Shown here piece by piece: positions 1 to 11,239 of a stretch of 64,000 nucleotides of DNA. The DNA is taken from contig SCFE01000001.1 in NCBI GenBank assembly GCA_004352715.1, positions 5,063,125 to 5,127,124 of the forward strand, written 5' to 3'. The translations under genes and the position numbers were made by a program. Under the pieces are notes generated by a model. That model worked only from the letters and a program-made list of their open reading frames with translations, had not been told where the DNA came from and ran no database searches. Every line of letters starts with the position of its first letter. The stretch's first letter is position 1. The stretch is from Hofstenia miamia (taxonomy: Eukaryota; Xenacoelomorpha; Acoela).

Positions 1-892
1 ATATGTTGACCTCAAAGATTTTGATATCAACGCTTCATCATAGAATGCACTTATGTTATTTCTTACTTCTTCTCACATTATCTGCTCCGGATCATTCTTG
101 CCTAAGTGTATCATCATTATAATTTCCACTCTGCACATACTATATCGTTTCCTTTGTGCTAGTGCTTTCTTGTCTTATTAGGTTTCGAGTTGTCATCCAC
201 GGTTGCTGTTTGATTGCCTTCAATTTCGTATTTGACGTGGCTCCCCACATGAACTTCTTTGCTTCGTCATTTGCTATGTCTATCTCAGCAGGTCATATTC
301 CTGTCTTGTTGGCAAGTTCTACTATGCTTGATCTTCCCAGCATTTGTTGCTGTGTTAATAAGCATACATGGTCGGGGTTACTCTACCAGTCAACGGACTG
401 AAGAGTGGGTGGCAACAGATCAGCTCTGGCACTTCCCCTAGAAGTGTGCAGGCCGGCTTAATCATGCTTGCTCTCTGGCGACCCCTGGCACGCATAGTGC
501 TGATCTGTGTTGAGTCCGATCAGCAGAGAGTGAAGCCGAAGGCCGAGCTTTGTGAGAGGGTTGCGCCTCTCTACCAAGGCTACTAACTGAGGTAACTCGT
601 GAGCACCTGCGTCTGCCTGCTTTGCACAATAAGTGTACATAGTATTTTTCAAACTTCTGTTGTATCTTCTTGGTTGGCGATTATGATAATATATCAAAAT
701 GTTGTAACAACCATTGTTTTATGTTGCTAGGTATCAGTGATATAGCTATTTCATACCACTTGTTCTTTGCCATGCTTTTCCTCTCCTTTTTCCTTATTGG
801 CAACACCAATTTCTCATTGTTTGTCAATGCTATACTGAGTATCCAAACCAACGTTCGTGCACATATGTGAGGTGCATTGATTTCTTCAAAAA
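1..892 (-). pseudogene. Decayed coding-like sequence downstream of the QLKG-repeat ORF
   Basis: On the minus strand several stretches read as plausible protein but are broken by stops and frame changes: about 681-896, 458-697, about 150-360, and a further piece towards the window edge. Base composition is less AT-biased than in the neighbouring intergenic DNA, which fits former coding sequence. It continues in the direction of the decayed ORF at 893-2327 and may be a later exon or the 3' part of the same repeat. I do not recognise the family. It runs off the window edge, so the end is unknown. Confidence 0.3.
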
Positions 893-2327
893 TCATGTTT
901 CAAAAGTTTTGTTTTGAGTCCATCTCTTACGCAATGTCACCTCTACTGTTTTATGGTAAGTTTTTATGGGAGATTTAATATCAATCACAGGCCAATCTTC
1001 ATGCATCTGCTTTTTAGTCTTCATCTCTTTCCACACTTCCATTATGTTTTTTAAGTGTTCCAGGGTCTGCTTCATCCTGCATTTTATGTATAAGTTGCCT
1101 ATTTCCTCCAAATTCTCTGAGATGCCAAGTATTTCCATCATTCTCACTTGATAGTACATGTCTATCACTATTTTTGGTTCAACCATTATTCTTTCTGCTG
1201 GTGCCATACTGTTTATCTGCAAGTCTATGCTGATCATTTCCGAAATTGCCTCTCCACCTTTGTTCATTATAAACACATTTTCCATTTTCTCTTCAGGGTT
1301 TGTAGAAACTCTGGTATGTCGTCATCATTTTGTGATCTTGCAATCACAATAACTTTTGTTTTGTAGTCTTTCGCTAATTTCAGCGTATCTGCAATATTTG
1401 ACTCGAGATTTTTAGAGACCATTTCCAACTTTTTTATAAAGTATATCATTGTCATGTGTTCTCTGTCCAAATTGACTTGCTCACATTTTTCTATTAGCTT
1501 ATTTTTGTTTTTAATGACTTTTTGAACGTCCTTCAGCGTAAATGTTTCTTCAAATGTTATGTGTGTTGTGCTTTTGAAGTATGGTCTGTTAAAATCCTCC
1601 TTCATATTTCTAGGATAGGATATGATCGTATTGCACACTGGCCTGTTTTGTTTATAAATCACGATGGGGATTGCAGATGCTTCTGTTTCTTTTGTAGATG
1701 TGTGTTGTTGCAGGAATCTTTTTGTTTCCAGTGATAGATTATCTTGCTAGTTATAATGTATTTTCCTATTCACAATGAAGTATGGGTGAATTTTATCTTT
1801 CCTGATTTTCATCATCCTGCTTTCTCGTTCTTCTGATTTAGATGACTTAGTTGTAGTGGATGACTGCCTGTGCGAGAAAGGTTGTGAACTATAGCTTGTG
1901 GTTGCCCTTGAACTAGTGGATGGCTGTTCCAAGGTGTCCATTTCCGAGTCTTCACTGATATCTTGTATATCTGGGTCAATGTATTGACCACGGATTTCAG
2001 TTCTTGCTGCCTTTAATTGTAGACAAGGACCTGTTGGTTTAGCTATATACTCTCCGCCCTTTAATTGGCTTTGAGTTCCACTGGATGTGGGGGAGTGTTC
2101 CATTGATGAGCTCGATTTTCCATCCAACCTCACGCCCTTTAATTGACGATCGGTATCATGACGTTGGCCCTCTTTTATCCGCCTGCCCTTTAACTGACAT
2201 TTGGTTGAGGGTGATCTTTTTGGCGTCATCTCCATCCTCATGCCCTTTAACTGACAATTGGATTGGGGAGACTTCCTTCTTATCCTCTTCTTTTATTTGT
2301 CACTGTGATATTCTCCATCCTCATGCC
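893..2327 (-). pseudogene. Unrecognised repeat-borne ORF with tandem QLKG motifs, copy 1
   Basis: Read on the minus strand from the edge of the assembly gap, this is one open frame to about 1267 with a single in-frame TAG near 1747-1749. It then shifts frame and stays open to 893. The N-terminal part carries Q-L-K-G/A motifs encoded near 2009, 2056, 2134, 2185 and 2242, spaced by multiples of three bases apart from the shortened 2009 unit. A Ser/Thr-rich linker follows, then a predicted mostly helical region of about 250 residues. A second, more decayed copy at 9814-11146 keeps the same order (PYFI block, FIK..E block, PEF..L block, DMYYQ-like block), which shows that this was a real protein. 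A GT dinucleotide near 940 lies where copy 2 has a splice donor. It could be a multicopy host gene or an ORF of an unrecognised mobile element; function is unknown. Confidence 0.5.
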
Positions 2328-2745
2328 NNNNNNNNNNNNNNNNNNNNNNNNNNNNNNNNNNNNNNNNNNNNNNNNNNNNNNNNNNNNNNNNNNNNNNNNN
2401 NNNNNNNNNNNNNNNNNNNNNNNNNNNNNNNNNNNNNNNNNNNNNNNNNNNNNNNNNNNNNNNNNNNNNNNNNNNNNNNNNNNNNNNNNNNNNNNNNNNN
2501 NNNNNNNNNNNNNNNNNNNNNNNNNNNNNNNNNNNNNNNNNNNNNNNNNNNNNNNNNNNNNNNNNNNNNNNNNNNNNNNNNNNNNNNNNNNNNNNNNNNN
2601 NNNNNNNNNNNNNNNNNNNNNNNNNNNNNNNNNNNNNNNNNNNNNNNNNNNNNNNNNNNNNNNNNNNNNNNNNNNNNNNNNNNNNNNNNNNNNNNNNNNN
2701 NNNNNNNNNNNNNNNNNNNNNNNNNNNNNNNNNNNNNNNNNNNNN
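2328..2745. other. Assembly gap (418 N)
   Basis: Run of N. It falls just past the integrase 3' end (minus strand) and just before the QLKG-repeat ORF, so the 3' LTR of the Gypsy element and the start of the QLKG ORF are probably hidden here. Confidence 1.
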
Positions 2746-2778
2746 GGGTCATATTTATTTTTATTTTTTTTTATTTTT

Positions 2779-3876
2779 TTACGGCCCTCTGCTTCTTTCA
2801 CTCTCTTTCACTCTTGTCTTCTCTCTGTTCTCTTCTTGAAATTCCTCTTCTGCAACACTATCAAGATCGTTCATATCGTTATATATACCATCATTATTTT
2901 CAATTAATTTAAACTGTGCATTTTCATCTAGTTTCGCTTGTTCAATATCTTTTGTTGCCTGTTTCAAATTTTGAAAATGTAAAATTCTACCATCATTAAG
3001 TTTATAATTATTATTAGGTAGTGTCTGTGAAATGATAAATGGCCCTGACCACTGTGTTTTTAATTTTCTTACCTGGTTTACGTTTTGTGTTCTCAGTAAA
3101 GTGTATGTGTAAACCCTATCACCCTTCTTGTGTGGTTTTCCATAAATATTTTTGTTGAAGTTTCTCTGCTGTCTAATTGCAGACTTCTTGGTGTTATGAC
3201 ATATCGCTACGTGAATTCCTGTTATTTGGCTTTTAATTTTTCTAATATACTCATTATCCAGTCTTTCTGAGTAAGTATTGTATTGCATCGATATCAGCGT
3301 AGCTGCTTCTCTTCCATACATTGCTTTAAATGGTGTTACTCCTGTCATAGAATGTACTGAAGTGTTATAGAAATACTCCACCATTTCTATTACCTCTCTC
3401 CAGTCTCTTCCACCAACTTTCGATGTCAACACTCTTATTAGTTTAATCATCATCCTGTTTAACCTTTCTACTGCGCCATTTGCCTGTGGGTGGTACGCTG
3501 TTGTTTTTTCTGTCATTATCTCTAACAATTTTGCCATTTCATCTAACAATTTACTTTCAAACTGCACCCCTCTATCAGATACTATTACTTCCATTGGTCC
3601 AAACTTTAGTATCAACTCTTTCATTATTTTTTCTGCCACATTCTTCACAGTTGTTGAATCTAAAGGAATCATTCTAGCATATTTTGTGAAATTATCAACT
3701 ATCACCAAAATGTACTGATATCCTTCATTGTCTTGCAACAATTTCTTCAAATCCACATGCACAATTTGATTTGGTGCAGTTGCTATAATTTTCTCTAAGG
3801 GTGCTGTTTGTTGCGGAAAATGGCTTTTGTTATTGAATAAACAGGTGGTACACTTATTTATGACGTCTTCTACAAC
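2779..3876 (-). pseudogene. Gypsy integrase domain
   Basis: The DDE integrase core is visible. The first Asp is in the LVIVDNFTKY block, the second in VSDRGVQFE, and the Glu in the NGAVERLNR block. Upstream in the same frame a CxxC pair (CTTC, about 3850) is the second half of the HHCC zinc finger, whose His half (HEKGHIG) is at the end of the preceding frame. After the core comes a basic region with a GPF..S-type motif typical of Gypsy integrase C-termini (WSGPFIISQ) and an acidic tail. The frame is open to 2779, but it is separated by a frame change from the RNase H part, so it is not translatable as one polyprotein. In an active element it would insert the cDNA into the host genome. Confidence 0.85.
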
Positions 3877-3879
3877 CTT

Positions 3880-4995
3880 TCATATTCTGATTGTTATAAA
3901 CCTTGTGTTGAATGTTTGCTCTGTTTGCACAATTCCGATATGACCTTTTTCGTGAATTTTTTTCACCAACTCTCTTTTGTAATACTCCGGAATCACTATT
4001 CTTAGTGTCTTTCCATGTACGTATAGTATTTCACTGTCATTTATTTTCCATGTGTACCATTGATAGTAACTATTAGCTTCCTTACTTAGCTGTTTGTCTG
4101 CATTTGTCAATTTCTCTCTTATTTCAGCCATTACCATATCCACTTTTTGTTTTTGGATGATCTTGCTCTCTTTGATTTCTTCTTTTATCACTATAGGCAT
4201 TATTGCCTGACCTTTCTTATCCGCATTAATTTCCGGTAACTCCCTATACTCGTTATGAGGTAGAAAATCAAACATTTTCTTTTCTCCTTCCTTTTTTTCT
4301 ATATCCCTCTGATATTCCAACAGTGCAGTCCAAAAATCAGCGATTTTGTGTATATTGCCCTTTCTATGCTCTATTGTAAATCTAAATTCATTTAAGTACT
4401 CTATCCATCGTGATACGATCAATAATTTGTCACCAGAGAACTTTTTCAACCATGCCAAGCCGCTATTATCCGTTCTTACTTTAAACTTCTGTCTGATCAA
4501 AAAGTATCTGAATTTCTTTATGCTTTCCACTAAAGCTAGCATTTCTAATTTCGTTGAGCCGTAATTTTCCTCACTAGTCTTTAGTCTTCTACTAAAAAAT
4601 TGTATCAGGATTTCTTTCCCATTTTTCATCTGACCCAAACATGCTCCTATCGCCACATTACTTGCGTCACAGTCCAAAATAAATTCCTCTTGATAGTTGG
4701 GTGTGTTTAGTGACGGCATTTTTGCGAGTTCATTCTTTATATTCTCTAACTGTTCTTCTTCTTTCCATGTCCATTCAAATGGTTTTGACTTTTTTAGCAA
4801 TGCTGTTATCTTATTTGTTTTTTGAGCAATATTTGGTATGAATGAACCGTAATAGTTAATGAAGCCCATTATCCTTTGTACGTCTTTTTTAGTCTTCGGA
4901 CTTTTGATGTTAAGAATCATTTCTTTCGCATTATTTTTCATCTTAATTTTCCCTTGTTGTATCTTTCTTCCCAGAAAGACCACTTCAGTTTTCAA
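3880..4995 (-). pseudogene. Gypsy RT thumb/connection and RNase H domain
   Basis: The start of the frame holds the end of the RT domain (VVFLGRKIQQG, then the GFINYYGSFIPN block that follows Gypsy RTs). RNase H follows, with the first Asp in ILDCDASNVAIGA, the Glu in STKLEMLALV and the Asp in VRTDNSGLAWL. The C-terminal part is a long charged linker ending in the His half of the integrase zinc finger (HEKGHIGI). Known family role: degradation of the RNA strand of the RNA-DNA hybrid during cDNA synthesis. It lies in another frame than the RT core upstream (5078-6211). Confidence 0.85.
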
Positions 4996-5077
4996 AATTT
5001 CGCATTTTTTCCATTAACGCATAATCCCATGTTATACAAGATTGTTAATGTTTTATCCAACTTCTCCAAATGTTCTT

Positions 5078-6211
5078 CTATTGTATTACTTGCGACCATA
5101 TATCGTATATGTATGCACACACCCCTTCGTCCATTTTTTTCTTATCTTGTTTAAGAACTTTTGTTACATAGCATTGAAAGGTCGCAGGCGCATTACAGAG
5201 TCCAAAAGCCATATACATCCATTCAAATAAGCCATATGGCATTATAAATGCTGTTTTCTCAGTATCTTTCGGTTCCATCAGCACCTGCCAATAAGCTTTA
5301 CATAGGTTGATGCATGTGAAGTATTTAGTTTTTGTTGCTTCATAGATCATATCATCTATCCTAGGTAATGGGTACGCGTCTTTCTTTGTTACATCATTCA
5401 GTTTCATAAAGTCTATGCATAACCTATACTTGTCACCCTGTTTCACAAATACTGTTGGTGATGCATAAGGACTCTCGCTTGGCCTTATAATTTTGTTATT
5501 AATCAATTCATTCAAAATTGTATTGTAATTTTCTTTTAAATTTTCTGGTACCCTTCTACATGGTAACCTTATTGGCTCGTCTGTTGTGGTGATTATTTTA
5601 TGGGTTTCACCAATGGCTTTCCCCACACTAATCTCGCCAAAGTTGAATATCTTGTTATGTTTGTTCAAAATTCTCACCAACTCTTGTCTTTCTGCTTCAT
5701 TCAGATGTTGATACTCTTCTTTTTTAATCTCTGGTATCTGGAATGTCTGAGTCTCTTTTTCTGCTATTATGTTAATTGTTTTATTTACCATTTGTTTTTC
5801 CGACTTGACACGTTTTCCTTTTATGATCACTTTGTCTTTGTTTATGTTAACTATGTGATTCGTTGCATTTAACACTGGTATCCAACCTTTCCCTTCTTTC
5901 ACAGTACATAAACTTGACGGGATTGATACTCTTTTCGTGTTTATACCAGACTGACTATATATCATCATCTCCATATTCACTATGTCTATTGTCTCAATCT
6001 CACACATCTTCCAATTGTTTGGCAGTATTTTAACATCTTGTGTCAACTTAAATGTTATTGTATCATTTACTTCTTTGTCTTCATAAGTCGTTATCACTTC
6101 CTCTTGCACTGTTATTGTTTTCTTGTTATAGTCAATGATGCATCTATTACCTGCTAAGAAGTCATTATGTAGTATTATTTCATATGGTAGTTGATTTTTT
6201 TTTGGTATCAA
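5078..6211 (-). pseudogene. Gypsy reverse transcriptase core, catalytic box damaged
   Basis: Typical Gypsy RT blocks are present in order: PIRLPCRRVPEN, a PYASPTVFVKQGDKYRLCID block, the LNDVTKKDAYPLPRIDD block, and FEWMYMAFGLCNAPATFQ. The catalytic YxDD box reads Y-I-Y-D, so one of the two metal-binding aspartates is gone. The frame is lost a few residues later and ends at a stop. Both changes would abolish activity. The N-terminal 150 residues are the protease-RT linker. The frame overlaps the protease frame by about 30 bases, another sign of frame decay. Confidence 0.85.
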
Positions 6212-6506
6212 TTACTGTGAACATTTGGTAAAATGTAGTGTTGGCTAATCTTATGGGTATTTTTTCCAATTTACCTTTCATGTCTATGTAATCGCCTGAT
6301 GCATTTATCAATCTATTCTTTTCGTTATTTAACTCTTTTCTTTGAAATCCAACTTTTGTTGCGCACTCATCCGTTATTATCGATATTACTGCTCCCGTAT
6401 CCACCATTGCATCTACCATTACACCATTGATCACAACTGTTATTGTGTTCATTTTTAGCAGGTCAGTTACTATTAATACAGGTGCTCGGTTTTTCGGAGG
6501 TGGCAC
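6180..6506 (-). pseudogene. Gypsy aspartic protease
   Basis: A retroviral-type aspartic protease of about 100 residues with the active-site triad D-T-G-A in the block AMVDTGAVISII. A hydrophobic strand lies before it (ITVVINGV) and the usual GDYIDMKGK-like flap region after it. It lies between the zinc-knuckle frame and RT, as expected. It would cleave the Gag-Pol polyprotein in an active element. The C-terminus ends in a Lys-rich stretch at a frame change. Confidence 0.75.
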
Positions 6507-6511
6507 TCCTT

Positions 6512-6898
6512 CTAGTTTAAATTCTCCATTTCTGTTGATTCAATTTCCTCTTCTTCTTGCTCTTCTTCATTTTCTATCAAATCCTCTTCGTCGAAATATG
6601 CGTCTTCTTCTTCTATCCAATTTATTTGTCTCTTGCAGTACTTCTTCATGTGTCCCTTGTTGCCACACATTTGACATTTCAGATCTTTCCTCTTTATCTG
6701 CTTTATCGTACCATCCTTTAATTTGATTTTTACTAAATCTTCTCCCGATTTTTTAGTTATCTGTTTGTTTGCTGGTCTAGTGAACATTGGTGTCGTTAGA
6801 TTTATTATCTGCTTTCCGATCGTTGATTTTTCGTTAATTCTTGCATTACTTTCCATTGTAATTTGTATTGCAAGTCCTTTTCTAATCATTTTATCCAA
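6512..6898 (-). pseudogene. Gypsy gag C-terminal (nucleocapsid) part with CCHC zinc knuckle
   Basis: One CX2CX4HX4C zinc knuckle (CQMCGNKGHMKKYC) sits behind a basic region and ahead of a very acidic tail rich in Glu. This is the RNA-binding nucleocapsid of Gag. Upstream in the same frame, to about 7140, sequence resembling the capsid C-terminal region (an ARG-type block ending YSKYDLFAHISKGLP) can be followed through two in-frame stops. The Gag of this copy is therefore broken between 6899 and 7143. Confidence 0.75.
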
Positions 6899-7143
6899 TG
6901 AGTCGTCTGCGTCGCATTTGATTTGAAATTGTGTTCAAATCGCCTCTGGTAATCCTTTACTAATGTGTGCAAATAAATCGTATTTTGAGTACCTCTGTTC
7001 TCTAGAACTAAGTTTTAGTAACCTTTCTACTTGAGACATGTAATTTCATAAGTCGTCCCTAGTGTTCATTTTCATTCCGTTCAACAACATCCGGTATTGA
7101 CTCTTAAAGCTCTCATCATCATAGTATTGTTGATACTCGCCTA

Positions 7144-8124
7144 CTAACTTTTTGTAGTCCATTTTGTTTGCATTTCCAATACCAAGTAATGCTGATATGC
7201 TGCACCAGTTAAGTATAGCGGAAATCTCGCTGCTGCTCTCTGTTGCGTCACTTTCCTCTCTTTCATACTCATTTCAAAAATCTCCAGCCATTCATTAAAT
7301 GTAGGTGAATAATTATCAACTCTTCCTGTAAATTTCGGTAATATTGCCTTACATACCAACGTGTCATTATCATCCTCCTCCGATAATATTGTATTTTGAA
7401 ATATTGGTTTATTTTCAATCGGTTTCTCACAATTCTTTTTGACTTGTTTCGTTACATTCTCCACTAATTTCTTTATGAATTCTTCTTCATTTTGTGCAGT
7501 TTTGTAATCTTCTATTGTCGATTCTTCCTGTGGTACTGCTGTATTTAGTTCATGCGGTTTTTCCACTACAATATTTTCTATTGTCTTCACTTCACTTTTC
7601 TTCAATTCGATTAATCTCAATTCGTCTTTCAGATTATCAATTTCTAATTGTTTCACTATGTTTTCCTCTCGTAGACTTACATTTTCTTCATGTAACTCTG
7701 TCATCATTTTCTGTAGACGATCGCTTTGTAGTTTTATTTCCTTATTTACTTCTGTCAGCTGTTCAATTTGCTGCTGAAACAAATTTCTTTGTTCTGTTAA
7801 TCGAAGACTTGTGTCTTCCTTGATTTCGTCTATCAGCCTTTCTTTCTCGGCGTGTTTCATTTCAACTTCTCTCACTCTTTCTGTTAATTGTTCAATTTGT
7901 TTTGTCAACTGTTGTCTTTCCTTCGTATTATTCTCAATGACTTCCATCAATTGGATTACAGTGAGATCATTAGTTAATTCTGCTGGTTGCAGTATTTGTT
8001 CTGTTGGGGATTGTTCACTTTCAGCTGGGGACACATTTACTTCTGGGTTTTCGGGTGTGTTCCTCGTCTGAGGAGTTTTTTGGGTTCTGGCTTTAGTTTT
8101 AGTCTTTTTCTTTGAGTGAACCAT
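7144..8124 (-). pseudogene. Gypsy gag N-terminal part with long coiled coil
   Basis: A 326-codon frame begins with a Lys/Thr-rich basic stretch. A long heptad-like coiled coil follows at about residues 55-175 (many Leu, Glu, Gln and Lys), then an acidic linker. The start of the capsid fold comes last (CKAILPKFTGRVDNYSPTF, then FNEWLEIFEM and the YLTGAAYQHY block), as in Gypsy Gag. The frame ends by a frameshift at about 7144; related sequence continues in another frame. The coiled-coil N-terminus is unusually long for a Gypsy Gag. The ATG at 8124 lies about 230 bases inside the putative 5' LTR. Confidence 0.8.
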
Positions 8125-8354
8125 TTTTTCTTTTTGCTTTGAGTATTCTTCTGGTTGGTCACTTCTTCCATTATGTGCTCTAGTAAGGTATTAAGTGTTC
8201 GTTTCCTCTTTTCCTTTTCTAGGTATCACTGCTGACTTCTTTCCACTAATTCCAATTTTCCAATCCTTTTCTTTTTTTGGTTTTCCTCCAATTCAAGTGA
8301 TTCGAGAAGAAACAACTATCTTAACTCAAATCTTCCTTTGCACTGTTGGGTGCC

Positions 8355-8430
8355 TGTCACGGTGAATGTTAGATTAATTTAGTAACTTCATACTAGTAAA
8401 TCTTAGCTTAATTTAGGAGCTGCTGTGACA
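8355..8430 (-). repeat. Putative 76-bp 5' LTR of the Gypsy element
   Basis: The block begins TGTCAC and ends GTGACA, so it has TG...CA ends inside a 6-bp inverted repeat, as LTRs do. On the minus strand it is followed directly by GGCACCCAACAGTGC, which looks like a tRNA primer-binding site. Gag starts about 230 bases further on. No second copy can be compared because the matching 3' side is in the gap at 2328-2745. Confidence 0.45.
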
Positions 8431-8488
8431 ATTTATCCCTCCTTAGATTGTTATGATAGGTGACAGATAATATCCTTCCATCTCTCTT

Positions 8489-8993
8489 ATTACATGTTAA
8501 CCTAGAGTACATGTGAACAATCAATACGGTCGTTACAAAAAGGATGAATTGGTAGTATGTCAGTCCACTAGTAACCTTTTAGATACAAGACATGAGATAG
8601 ATGGTACAATGTACAGGGTAAGCTACCTGAACAGAAGCAAAGCACAAAAGAGGAATCGAAGAATTACGCTATAATGAGTATTTCCATCTGATACTGAAAC
8701 ATTGATAGAGACACCAACCACAATTCCAATGACTCAGTGCAGTGAAATAGTGTGCATGAATACGATAGTGACAACGTGTGATACCTTACTAATTTAATGC
8801 ATTGATTGTTCTTGTTATTAACGAATTTGTATAATAAGGGAATCTTGCAACTGGGATGCATTAGCTTGTTATGTTTCCTTACATATAATATCTTTACATA
8901 TAAATAATTACATGTTAACCTAGAGTACATGTGAACAATCAATACAGTCGTGACAAAAAGGATGAATTGGTAGTACTTCAGTCCACTAGTAAC
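8489..8993. repeat. Pair of about 87-bp direct repeats, 419 bp apart
   Basis: 8489-8575 and 8908-8993 are the same sequence with only a few differences. Both contain the words ACATGTTAACCTAGAGTACA and GATGAATTGGTAGTA. They lie just outside the putative 5' LTR. The DNA between them shows no recognisable gene. They may be fragments of an older element or a local tandem duplication. Confidence 0.6.
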
Positions 8994-9813
8994 TATATGT
9001 AATAAATCCTGTACAAGATAACACAAACTGGTTTCGTAATTTCCTAGGAGGGCTAGATGTAATAGCCTGATGTAATAAATACAGTAATATGAACAACGAA
9101 CGATAGGAAAGCTAATACAAGTAAAAACCCCTATCCTTATACCTAACCTATGAGCACCTTGGGTAAGCACCAGCTATACACAATGCTCCCATTAACTGGA
9201 GTCGTGAACCACCATCTAGAATACCCTAGTGCTCGAATGTTTAGCTTTCCATTCTAATTAATAAAATAACCTGATACAAAAATGTATAGTAAATCCAGTA
9301 AATTCAATTCATCACCAAAATGATCAATCACACAATTTTTATAGTGAAAAAATTACAAACAATCAAATATTTGACTAGTACCTGCTAATTTCAGTTGTTG
9401 ACAATTTTAAATTCTTTAATTTTCTCTCGTCTGCAGATGATGCACTTCTGCCTTAATTAGCATTTGCGATTTTGGTCTAGTCCCTTTTCGCCAAATGAAT
9501 TAATATCAAAAATTACTGCATTATAATTTTACAAATAATTAATTAATCATAATCATGTGTTTGTACAATTAATATTTATTTTAATATTCAGTCTTAGTTT
9601 CTTCTTTTGTCTTCTTAATTTGACCACACATGATTAGATTACATTACACTAGTTAAAAAATAGGAATTTAAAATGCATGTGATTAAACATAATATTCATC
9701 ATAGCAAAAATCATTATGTATAATTTAGTTTGAAGCAGAAATTAAAAACATACTTGATTAAACATGAAATATTATAATATAGATGGGTTATGAAAACAAA
9801 AATATTGTCATAC

Positions 9814-11146
9814 CTTGTAATACTTTTTCCACTTTGGGTGGTATTTTTTGTAGGAGATTTAATATTGATCTTTGGCCAGTTGTCTTATATTGGTTTGTCA
9901 ACATTCATTTCTTTTCAGAATTCAATGATTTGCTCTAAGTGTTCAGGGTGTTGATTTAGACTACACTTAATATTTAGATTTAGATCTGCTATCTCTTCCA
10001 ATTGATAATCATTTCCCATGATTTCCAGCATTCTTAATTGCTAATACATGTCTACAGTGATCTTTGGTTCACTCATCATCCTCTTTGCTGGTATGAATGT
10101 GTCTAGCTGTAGATCAATAGCAATTAATTTAGACAATCTTTGTTCCCTCTGTTTTTTTCTATTATAAGGACATTCTCTAACTTGCTCACTAGGGCTTTAA
10201 AGAACTCTGGTACTTTTTCTTTGTCTATTTGTGCTATCAAGAGTGATTTCACTTTGTGTATCTTTGCCATTTGTAAAGTTTCCTCAATCATTTTTTCTAG
10301 ATTTTTACTGTGGAACTCATCTGGTTTTATGAAAAGTATTATTAGCAGATTGTTGTGATCTAAGTTGACTTGTTTGCATGTTTCTCTTTGTACTCCATTA
10401 TTCTTTGCACATTATTTAATGTTAGCTGATTATCAAATGTTATATGTACTGTACTTCAAAAGTGATTTAACTTTTCATTCAATTTCAGATATGAAATTAT
10501 TGTATTGCACATTGGGCAATTGCTTTTGTCTATTACAATCAGAATCACTGAACCATCATTTTCCTTATATTTCATTGTCTACATATTACTGATTTTGTTT
10601 CTGGGGAGAGATTGTTTTAGGATATGTAACATATTCTTCTCATTGATATAAAATATGGGCGTATTTTCTCATCCCCCATTTTTGTCACTTGGCTTTCTCT
10701 TTCTAGCAAACTGGATAGCTGTCTTGACCTTGTTCTAGATGTATTAGACATGATTTGCCAGAATGAGAATGGTTGTGCCAGCATTGTTGAAAATGGGCTT
10801 GTTGTTAGTTGATCCAAAGCTATTTCAGTTTGAGAGTTGTTGCTAATCATTTCTATATCTGGGTCTAGTAGTTGACCATAGATATTAAATGGCTGTATAT
10901 TGTACCTCTGAACAGTAATTGTTGAGGAGGACTTATTTCATCATCTACTGATGCTTTGCCTAGTAATTGGCATTGAGTCTGCTTGGTTTGGAGTGTCTGA
11001 TTTTGCTTATTTCTGGAAATGATTGCCCTGCCTGGTATTTGGCTTTAGGGACTGAATTTCCTCACTCTCCTCCTTGAGTTCATTGAGCACTGTGACCTCT
11101 GGTCTAGTAATTGATATTTGGTCATTTGGCAATAAATTCTCCTCCC
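9814..11146 (-). pseudogene. QLKG/QLLG-repeat ORF family, copy 2 (exon-like, heavily decayed)
   Basis: On the minus strand this region matches copy 1 at 893-2327 block by block: the ERES..K....I.PYFI block near 10660, the CKQVNLD block near 10370, the PEF..L..K block near 10200, and the end block near 9850. It is bounded by a strong splice acceptor (pyrimidine-rich tract then CTACAG at 11147-11152) and a donor (AAG|GTATGA at 9813-9814). It therefore looks like one internal exon of about 1.33 kb. In the N-terminal part the repeated motif is Q-L-L-D/G or Q-I-P-G rather than QLKG. Many stops and frameshifts are present. The splice borders favour an intron-containing gene family over a simple retroelement ORF. 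Confidence 0.5.
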
Positions 11147-11239
11147 CTGTAGAGTAGAATAGAATAGAATTTCTTATTAAGTGTAATGATTTGGCAAAAA
11201 TATACACCTCAACAAAACTGCTAATACTACACTTAATAT

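Larger units (their letters stand above)
2746..8430 (-). mobile_element. Ty3/Gypsy LTR retrotransposon, degenerate, minus strand
   Basis: The order on the minus strand is gag with coiled coil, zinc-knuckle nucleocapsid, aspartic protease, reverse transcriptase, RNase H and integrase. RT and RNase H before integrase defines Ty3/Gypsy (Metaviridae) rather than Ty1/Copia. The parts lie in different frames with several stops and frameshifts, so the copy cannot encode a full polyprotein. The putative 5' LTR is 8355-8430; the 3' LTR is not visible and may lie in the gap at 2328-2745. Very short LTRs are known in the mag clade of Gypsy elements, so a mag-like affiliation is possible, but this is inference. 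Confidence 0.9.
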
